From contig JASHUP010000047.1 in assembly GCA_030039915.1 (NCBI GenBank), positions 1-5,812 on the forward strand: DNA of 5,812 bases. Reading direction: 5' to 3'. The position numbers and the translations under genes were made by a program. This document shows, piece by piece, positions 1 through 4,181 of the stretch. The notes under the pieces were generated by a model that saw only the letters and a program-made list of their open reading frames with translations, did no database searches and was not told where the DNA came from. Source of the DNA: Thermoplasmata archaeon (lineage in GTDB: Archaea > Thermoplasmatota > Thermoplasmata > UBA184). The stretch's first letter is position 1. Each line of letters starts with the position of its first letter.

Positions 1-1124
1 TGGCGACGGAAACGGATGTTCGCGCGTACCGCCTGGTAGGCCTCGAAATTCGAGACCGAGCTCACCTCGAGCCAGCGCTCACTTCCCGGTGCCCAGAGCT
101 CGAGATCGTAGCATTTCGCGGCCTTCTCGGAGAGGTCGCCCGTGCAGAGACTCACGGTGCGGAACGGCAGATCGAGCCGGCGGAGGACCTCCTCGCACTC
201 CGCGCGCAGCTCCTCGAGCGCGTCGTACGACGCTTCGGGCGTTGTGAACTGCACCAGCTCGACCTTGTCGAATTGGTGGACCCGAGCGATCCCTCGGGTC
301 TCGACTCCGTGGCTGCCGGCCTCGCGCCGGAAACACGGCGTGTAGGCGACGAGCCGGAGCGGCAGGTCCTCGGCGAGCAGGACCTCGTCCCGAAAGAGGT
401 TCGTCACCGGGACCTCGGCGGTCGGTGCGAGCCAGAGGTCGTCGGTCTTGACCTGGTAGGAGTCCTCGGCGAACTTCGGGAGCTGGCCCGTTCCGACCAT
501 CGACTCGCTGCGGATGAGGATCGGGGGAGCGACCTCGAGGTACCCGCGCGACCGGTGCAGCTCGCGCATGAACCGGATGAGCGCATGCTCGAGTCGAGCG
601 AGGTCCCCCCAGAGGACGTAGAAACCCTCTCCCGCGACCTTCACGCCCCGCTCCTCGTCGAGCAGGTTCAGCGCGTGACCGACCTCGTAGTGCGGCTTCG
701 GCGAGGACGGCGCCGAGCGTCGGGGAGAGAACCGCGCCACCTCCACGTTCCCGCTCGCATCCGTGCCCCGGGGAACGCTCGAGTGCGGGGTCTGCGGCAG
801 CAGCAGGAGCCCCTCTCGGATCTGCGCGTCGAGGGTGGTCGTGCGGGATTCGAGATCTCGAATGCGGTCCCGCAGTTCGCCGAGTCGGCCCCGGTCGGCG
901 GACGCCGAGGCGTCCGCACCCTGACGGGCGCCGCGGTTTCGTTCCGCTCGCAGTCGGTTGACCTCCTCCCCGGCCGCCCGACGCTCCCGGTCGAGCGCGA
1001 GCAGTCGGTCGACTTCGCCCGGCTCTCGGCCGCGAGCGACGAGTCCCGCCCGGATCGCGTCGGCCGATTCCCGCACGTAGCTCATCGGGTACATCGGCCC
1101 GTCGCGGACCGAGTTGCCCACCAT
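1..1124 (-). CDS. serS: Seryl-tRNA synthetase, 3' end cut by window edge
   Basis: This cytoplasmic class II aminoacyl-tRNA synthetase charges tRNA-Ser with serine using ATP. Reading leftwards from the ATG at 1124, 374 codons are open to the edge. Residues about 38-105 form the charged, Leu/Arg/Glu-rich helical arm that binds tRNA. Motif 1 lies around 181-204, ending in APPILI. The serine/ATP pocket segment PTAEVPVTN is at 234-242 (most homologues have TSE). Motif 2 spans about 265-289, starting FRREAGSHG and ending FDKVE. The signature WLEVSSVSNF is at 351-360. Motif 3 and roughly 50 C-terminal residues lie outside the window. It is the common type, not the rare methanogen SerRS. The start is uncertain: ATGs at 1124, 1094 and 1085 are in frame, none has a strong Shine-Dalgarno, and 1094 aligns best with the usual N-terminus (Met, then Arg-Glu at positions 8-9). 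Family assignment is very secure. Confidence 0.96.
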   Translation of the reverse strand, partial: MVGNSVRDGPMYPMSYVRESADAIRAGLVARGREPGEVDRLLALDRERRAAGEEVNRLRAERNRGARQGADASASADRGRLGELRDRIRDLESRTTTLDAQIREGLLLLPQTPHSSVPRGTDASGNVEVARFSPRRSAPSSPKPHYEVGHALNLLDEERGVKVAGEGFYVLWGDLARLEHALIRFMRELHRSRGYLEVAPPILIRSESMVGTGQLPKFAEDSYQVKTDDLWLAPTAEVPVTNLFRDEVLLAEDLPLRLVAYTPCFRREAGSHGVETRGIARVHQFDKVELVQFTTPEASYDALEELRAECEEVLRRLDLPFRTVSLCTGDLSEKAAKCYDLELWAPGSERWLEVSSVSNFEAYQAVRANIRFRR

Positions 1125-1166
1125 AACCCTTCTCGTACCGCCTCCACGCTCGCGGACCCAACCGTT

Positions 1167-1177
1167 CGCCTCAGGCG
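1167..1177. repeat. Small palindrome next to the TATA-like box
   Basis: CGCCT-C-AGGCG is a perfect inverted repeat with 5-base arms and a one-base centre, ending two bases before the AATCTTTACC box. The position, over the BRE/TATA edge, is where an archaeal repressor or activator could bind. In GC-rich DNA a palindrome this short is not rare, so its function is only a possibility. Confidence 0.25.
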
Positions 1178-1211
1178 CAATCTTTACCGGCCGGGAGCGT
1201 GTTCGGTGCGC

Positions 1212-1217
1212 GGAGGG
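1212..1217 (+). promoter_or_regulatory. Shine-Dalgarno site that decides the DUF72 start
   Basis: GGAGGG sits a few bases before the GTG at 1221. It favours that codon over an in-frame GTG at 1206, which would lie upstream of this site and at or before the transcription start inferred from the TATA-like box. Confidence 0.6.
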
Positions 1218-1220
1218 CCC

Positions 1221-1988
1221 GTGAGCGACATCTTGCTCGGGACGAGCGGATGGGATTACCCGGAGTGGGTCGGTCGCGTCTACCCGCCCCGCGGGGCCAG
1301 CGACAAGCTCCGCTACTACGCGGGTCTCTTCCCGATCGTCGAAGTCAACTCGACGTTCTACCGACTCCCTCCGCCCTCCGTGGCGTCATCGTGGGTCCGC
1401 CGAACTCCGGCCGGCTTCCGCTTCGCGGCGAAGTTCCCGCAGACCATCACCCACGACCTTCGCCTCGTGCGTACGGACGAGGAGCTCGCTCGGTTCCTCG
1501 CGGTGCTGAAGCCGCTGCGGGACGCGGGGAAATTCGCCGCCGCGCTGCTCCAGCTTCCTCCGTCGCTCCCGTTCGAACCGGCGACCGTGCGTCACTTCTA
1601 CGAGACGCTTCCGCGCGACCTCCCGGTCGCCGTCGAATTTCGCGAACGATCCTGGCTCGTCCGGGAATCGACCGACCTGCTGCGCGAGTTCGGGCTCGCC
1701 TACGTGACCGTGGACGGCCCCCACCTCCCCGCGTCGCTCGAGGTGACCGCGCCATTCGCCTACATCCGCTGGCACGGCCACGGGAGCCCGCTCTGGTACG
1801 ACTACACGTACTCGGCTCCCGAGCTCACCGCCTGGGTGCCCCGGGTCCGCTCGCTCACCGAGAAGGTCGCGACCGTCTACGGCTTCTTCAACAACCACTT
1901 CCGCGGGGACGCCGCGGTGAACTGCCGCACGCTCTCCGAGGAACTCGGGCTTTCTCCGCCGAGCCGACGGGGACGGTTGGATACCTAG
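1221..1988 (+). CDS. DUF72 / YecE-family TIM-barrel protein
   Basis: The 255-residue product is full length for the DUF72 (YecE-like) family, a TIM-barrel fold resembling sugar-phosphate isomerases and endonuclease IV. Its biochemical role is not established. Family hallmarks appear in order: GTSGWDYPEW at 7-16, EVNSTFYRLP at 41-50, FAAKFPQTITH at 68-78, LLQLPPS at 109-115, VAVEFRERSW at 136-145, YIRWHG at 181-186, and FFNNHFRGDAAVN at 222-234. The conserved Glu41, Asn43, Lys71, His78, Glu139, Arg183, His185, Asn224 and His226 of the presumed pocket are all present, so it looks intact. There is no signal peptide, so it is probably cytosolic. Translation starts at GTG 1221, supported by the GGAGGG before it. 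The open frame extends much further upstream, but that part is antisense to serS and lacks homology. Its stop overlaps the stop of the convergent gene by four bases. Confidence 0.95.
   Translation: MSDILLGTSGWDYPEWVGRVYPPRGASDKLRYYAGLFPIVEVNSTFYRLPPPSVASSWVRRTPAGFRFAAKFPQTITHDLRLVRTDEELARFLAVLKPLRDAGKFAAALLQLPPSLPFEPATVRHFYETLPRDLPVAVEFRERSWLVRESTDLLREFGLAYVTVDGPHLPASLEVTAPFAYIRWHGHGSPLWYDYTYSAPELTAWVPRVRSLTEKVATVYGFFNNHFRGDAAVNCRTLSEELGLSPPSRRGRLDT
1985..1988. other. Shared CTAG: overlapping stop codons of convergent genes
   Basis: The palindrome CTAG gives TAG at 1986-1988 to the plus-strand DUF72 gene and TAG at 1987-1985 to the minus-strand surface-protein gene. No base separates the two coding regions. 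No T-rich archaeal terminator is seen next to either stop, so transcripts probably end inside the opposite gene. Confidence 0.85.
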
Positions 1989-2881
1989 TCCGTCCCACGC
2001 CCCAGCGCTCGGCCGGCGGCCCCGGGCTCCCCCGATCCGGTGAGGAGCTCGGTGGACGGCGCCGTGCCCGAGCTGCACGCGGTATTGTTGACGGTGGCGG
2101 TGCTGAGGACCTGACCGGTGATCGGATCGACCGTCGCGTTGAACTCGGACCCGGTCCCGGTCGCCGTCGAGCTCAGCGTGCAGGTGCTGTACACGATCGC
2201 CCACTCGAGCGGCAGGTTCACCGAGTCGCCGTGCACCCCTCCGATGAGCGCGAAGACCGCCGAAGCGTTCGGATGGGCGGAGAGATACCCCTGCGCCGCC
2301 GGCTCGACGTCTTTCGCCGCTTGAGAGCTATCGATCGCGTTCCCCGGTACGGTGTCGAACGCCACGGCGACGATGATCGCACACTCGATACCGGTGAGCG
2401 TCGCGACGACCGTTCCGTGTCCGTTGACGACCGAAACGAGCGCGACGGCGTCGGTGGAATTCTTGTAGGCGAACGCCCACGCCGGGGATTCTCCCAACGA
2501 CCGATTTCCGCTGTACGCCGGTACGCTGAGCCCACTCAGCGGGGTCAGCGTGGTCACGGTACAGTACGAGCTCAGCGTCCCGAGGAAGCTCGTGTTCGTC
2601 GGCGCGGTCTCGGACGTGGGCGAGTCGAGGCCCACCGCGAAGAGCAACGTCCAGCCCCCGCCTTCGAAGCCTCCGACCGCGCCGTCGGCGACCGGATGCG
2701 CCCCGGAGTAGGTGAGGATCGGTGCGCCCGCCACCGATCCCGGGCCGACGAGCGTAGGCCCGACGAGGAGCACGACCAGAAACACCGCGACGGCGACCGT
2801 GATGCCCGCTCCGAAGTAGAGCATCGTCCGGTCCCGGCGAGGGAGCACGGGCGGTGGGGAGGACGAGGAAGACGTCGACAC
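1985..2881 (-). CDS. Membrane-anchored extracellular protein with possible PepSY-like repeats
   Basis: I do not recognise this 298-residue protein as a named family. A short Ser/Pro-rich cytoplasmic tail with an RRDR stretch (17-20 region) precedes one hydrophobic segment at about 21-41, so it is probably an N-terminal anchor or uncleaved signal with the rest outside. The outer part is rich in Ser, Thr, Gly, Ala and Val. It has six N-glycosylation sequons (Asn 96, 126, 141, 205, 248, 265) and four cysteines (107, 167, 234, 269). Two units look related: each has a Trp-Ala-x-x-Tyr (about 135 and 227), then a valine-rich strand with a Gly turn, then a cysteine. The second ends VDPITGQVLS, which resembles the end of a PepSY-type domain. 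GTG 2881 is chosen over GTG 2887 because GGGAG at 2890-2894 is eight bases from it and only two from 2887. An internal ATG at 2824 is also possible. Coding status is good; function is unknown. Confidence 0.75.
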   Translation of the reverse strand: MSTSSSSSPPPVLPRRDRTMLYFGAGITVAVAVFLVVLLVGPTLVGPGSVAGAPILTYSGAHPVADGAVGGFEGGGWTLLFAVGLDSPTSETAPTNTSFLGTLSSYCTVTTLTPLSGLSVPAYSGNRSLGESPAWAFAYKNSTDAVALVSVVNGHGTVVATLTGIECAIIVAVAFDTVPGNAIDSSQAAKDVEPAAQGYLSAHPNASAVFALIGGVHGDSVNLPLEWAIVYSTCTLSSTATGTGSEFNATVDPITGQVLSTATVNNTACSSGTAPSTELLTGSGEPGAAGRALGRGTD

Positions 2882-2889
2882 GAGCACCT

Positions 2890-2894
2890 CTCCC
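2890..2894 (-). promoter_or_regulatory. Shine-Dalgarno of the surface-protein gene
   Basis: GGGAG on the minus strand is followed by eight bases and then GTG at 2881. This spacing selects 2881 as the start over the GTG at 2887. Confidence 0.55.
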
Positions 2895-2923
2895 TGAGAG
2901 ATAGTAGTACGCCGGCCGCGTGC

Positions 2924-2929
2924 GATAAG
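2924..2929 (-). promoter_or_regulatory. TATA-like box for the surface-protein gene
   Basis: CTTATC on the minus strand is preceded by the purine-rich AACAAGA, which fits the BRE position. It lies about 25 bases before an AT-rich CTACTACTATC stretch near 2899-2909, a plausible transcription start. The resulting leader of about 20 bases would carry the GGGAG ribosome site. The architecture fits an archaeal promoter; there is no experimental support. Confidence 0.5.
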
Positions 2930-2950
2930 TCTTGTTCCCTGCCGAAGAGT

Positions 2951-3039
2951 CGCCTCCCGAACGGGTTCGCCCCCGGCGTCCGAGGTTCGCCCGGGTCGGT
3001 GAAACCCCTCGTTCTCGGGCCTGTTTCAACGCCTCCCGA
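2951..3039. repeat. Cluster of short direct and inverted repeats in the divergent intergenic region
   Basis: The spacer between the surface-protein gene and the PolB2 cluster holds no gene or RNA that I can recognise, but it is repeat-rich. CGCCTCCCGA occurs at 2951-2960 and again at 3030-3039. GGTTCGCCC occurs at 2964-2972 and 2984-2992, exactly 20 bases apart, about two helical turns. TGAAAC at 3000-3005 faces GTTTCA at 3023-3028 as an inverted repeat with a 17-base gap. The second CGCCTCCCGA ends just upstream of the TATA-like box of the PolB2 cluster. These could be operator sites; chance repeats in GC-rich DNA are the alternative. Confidence 0.4.
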
Positions 3040-3046
3040 GCCGCCG

Positions 3047-3053
3047 CTTTAGA
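3047..3053 (+). promoter_or_regulatory. TATA-like box for the PolB2 cluster
   Basis: CTTTAGA is the only AT-rich hexamer-like element in the 60 bases before the first gene of the cluster. It would place transcription start near 3075, giving a leader of about 12 bases to the ATG at 3087. No Shine-Dalgarno is present in that leader, so translation of the first gene may be nearly leaderless. Confidence 0.45.
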
Positions 3054-3086
3054 GCGCCCCGGCCGGTCTTCTTCGCGGATCGATCG

Positions 3087-3965
3087 ATGATGGTCGACGC
3101 ACTCCTTACCGAGCCCGAGCCCGCGCTCGGGCCGGACGACCTCCTCGTCGAGGAGGCCGTCCGACCCGAGCCGCGGCACCCGTTCCCGTCGTCTCCGCCG
3201 GTCCAGCCGAAACTCGCCCCGCACTCGCGGCGGGTCCGCGCGGCTCCGCTGCTTCCGCCGGAGCCGGCGCTCTTTCCCTGGCTCGCGCGCCGGTTCGCTC
3301 CCGGTGAGGCGACCGTTTGGACCGGCCCTTCGGTCGCCCTCGAGCCGGTCCTCGAGCTCCTCTACGCCGGCAACGCACTCGCCCGTGGCCGGATCTCGCT
3401 CCTGGAGGGCGCGAACCGCTTCCATCCGTACCGCATCGGAGAGCTCGGCCGTGCGCTCGGAGTCGATGCGACGGAGACGTTGCGCCGGATCCGTCTTGCC
3501 CGCGCGTTCACCGCCTACCAGATGGTCGCGCTCGTCGACGGGTGGGCCCGGGAGGTCCGTCGCCGCCCGCCGACCCTGCTCGTCGGCCACGAACTCCCCG
3601 CGCTCTTTCAGGACGCGGAGATCCCCGACGAGGAGCGCGGAGCCCTGCTCGGCCACGTCGCCCGGACGCTCGCCGCGATCGCCCGGGACGTGCACCTTCC
3701 GCTCCTGCTCACGCTCGACCCGAGCGGGTTCGAGCGGTTCCGTGCGCTCGCCGACGAGGGACCGCCCTGGTCGGACCTCGTCACGTTCGCCCGGGGCCCC
3801 GGAACCCTGCGGATGCACGCGTTCCGGGACGACGCCCGGGTCGCGCTCATGCCCCGCCCGGCCCATCAGACCGGCATGGAAGCGTTCGGCGGAGAGTTCG
3901 CCGAGGAGGTGATCGCATGGGACGTACCGCACCGACCTACCGCCAGGCGCTCGAGGAGCGGATGA
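3087..3965 (+). CDS. RecA/RadA-like protein with degenerate ATPase motifs, PolB2 partner
   Basis: The 292-residue product begins with about 60 Pro/Arg-rich, probably disordered residues. A core follows whose pattern resembles RecA/KaiC-type P-loop ATPases: GEATVWTGPS at 73-82 where strand 1 and the P-loop should be, RISLLEG at 102-108 as the next strand, then FHPYRIGELGRALGVD at 112-127 and RLARAFTAYQM at 136-146. Walker A is lost: the P-loop position reads GPSVALEP (80-87), with Glu-Pro where Lys-Thr/Ser is needed. The Walker B position, TLLVGHEL at 163-170, lacks the expected Asp after the hydrophobic run. ATP hydrolysis is therefore doubtful, and a structural or scaffold role is likelier. 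The start has tandem ATGs (3087, 3090) with no Shine-Dalgarno. Its last 16 codons and stop overlap the next gene by 49 bases. It leads the polymerase cluster. The RecA-fold reading is inference from motif layout, helped by my recollection that such proteins accompany PolB2 in archaea. Confidence 0.75.
   Translation: MMVDALLTEPEPALGPDDLLVEEAVRPEPRHPFPSSPPVQPKLAPHSRRVRAAPLLPPEPALFPWLARRFAPGEATVWTGPSVALEPVLELLYAGNALARGRISLLEGANRFHPYRIGELGRALGVDATETLRRIRLARAFTAYQMVALVDGWAREVRRRPPTLLVGHELPALFQDAEIPDEERGALLGHVARTLAAIARDVHLPLLLTLDPSGFERFRALADEGPPWSDLVTFARGPGTLRMHAFRDDARVALMPRPAHQTGMEAFGGEFAEEVIAWDVPHRPTARRSRSG
3905..3914 (+). promoter_or_regulatory. Full-length Shine-Dalgarno inside the upstream gene
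   Basis: GGAGGTGATC is a complete complement of the archaeal 16S rRNA tail and ends two bases before the ATG at 3917, with seven bases from GGAGG to the ATG. It lies within the coding sequence of the RecA-like gene and fixes the start of the 84-residue protein. Confidence 0.85.
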
Positions 3966-4171
3966 AGCGCTGGGACGAGTTCGCGCGACTCCTCACGAGC
4001 CCCGAGGAACGCGCCGCGTTCGAGATGGTCCGTACCGGAGCCCGTCGCTACGCCGCGCAAGCGACCTACGTCGGGAGCCCGGACCTGTTGGAGTCGATCC
4101 TCCTCTCCGTGCTCACGGACCTCGCGGTCCGCGTCCGGGCCGAGCCGTCCGCGCCTCCGCCCCGTCGGTAG
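3917..4171 (+). CDS. 84-residue helical protein of the PolB2 cluster
   Basis: This small protein of unknown function is encoded between the RecA-like and polymerase genes. It is soluble, with no membrane segment or cysteine. Residues 7-33 (YRQALEERMKRWDEFARLL then SPEER) look like an amphipathic, charged helix. A second helix, about 31-48, carries an AAFEMVRTGARRYA pattern. After a turn (TYVGSPD, 50-56), a third helix (LLESILLSVLTDLAVRV, 57-73) has regular hydrophobic spacing fit for a protein interface. The tail is Pro/Arg-rich. A strong Shine-Dalgarno seven bases upstream fixes the ATG; the gene overlaps its upstream neighbour by 49 bases in another frame and ends 10 bases before the polymerase start. 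The context suggests an adaptor or subunit of a polymerase complex, which is inference. Small helical proteins do sit beside PolB2 genes in some archaea as I recall, but I cannot name the family. Confidence 0.8.
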   Translation: MGRTAPTYRQALEERMKRWDEFARLLTSPEERAAFEMVRTGARRYAAQATYVGSPDLLESILLSVLTDLAVRVRAEPSAPPPRR

Positions 4172-4181
4172 CGAGCGATCG

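Larger units (their letters stand above)
1125..1220. promoter_or_regulatory. Divergent promoter region between serS and the DUF72 gene
   Basis: This 96-base spacer between divergent genes has a single AT-rich element, AATCTTTACC at 1179-1188. Read on the plus strand it fits an archaeal TATA box. A start of transcription about 25 bases downstream (about 1208-1210) would leave a short leader with the Shine-Dalgarno of the DUF72 gene. On the minus strand the same bases read GGTAAAGATT and could serve serS with a leader of about 30 bases or more. No second AT-rich box for serS is visible. A GGAGG on the minus strand at 1141-1145 lies 16 bases from the 1124 ATG, which is too far for a normal ribosome site. 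Identification is by position and composition only. Confidence 0.5.

Noticed and set aside
79..1161. A 360-codon minus-strand open frame over the serS region
   Set aside because: It is another frame of the same strand as serS. The serS frame gives unmistakable class II synthetase motifs, while this one is a low-complexity Arg/Gly/Pro run.
273..1220. Upstream extension of the DUF72 frame giving a 571-residue protein
   Set aside because: The extra 300-plus residues are antisense to serS and look like random GC-rich translation, while DUF72 homology begins exactly after the GTG at 1221, which has its own Shine-Dalgarno.
2964..2992. GGTTCGCCC words resembling the T-loop of a tRNA
   Set aside because: No acceptor stem, D-arm or anticodon arm can be built around either copy, so no tRNA gene is called.
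3000..3028. TGAAAC/GTTTCA as the ANTTTC-type damage-response motif known from Sulfolobales promoters
   Set aside because: Neither half has A two bases before TTTC (they read TGTTTC and GGTTTC), so the known motif does not match. It is kept only as a generic inverted repeat.
1199..3052. A 617-codon plus-strand open frame over the DUF72 and surface-protein genes
   Set aside because: It is an alternate frame of DUF72 followed by antisense of the next gene. It has no motifs and is explained by GC bias.
2328..3932. A 534-codon minus-strand open frame spanning the divergent intergenic region
   Set aside because: It runs antisense to the RecA-like gene and out of frame through the surface-protein gene, crosses both promoters and shows no family motifs.
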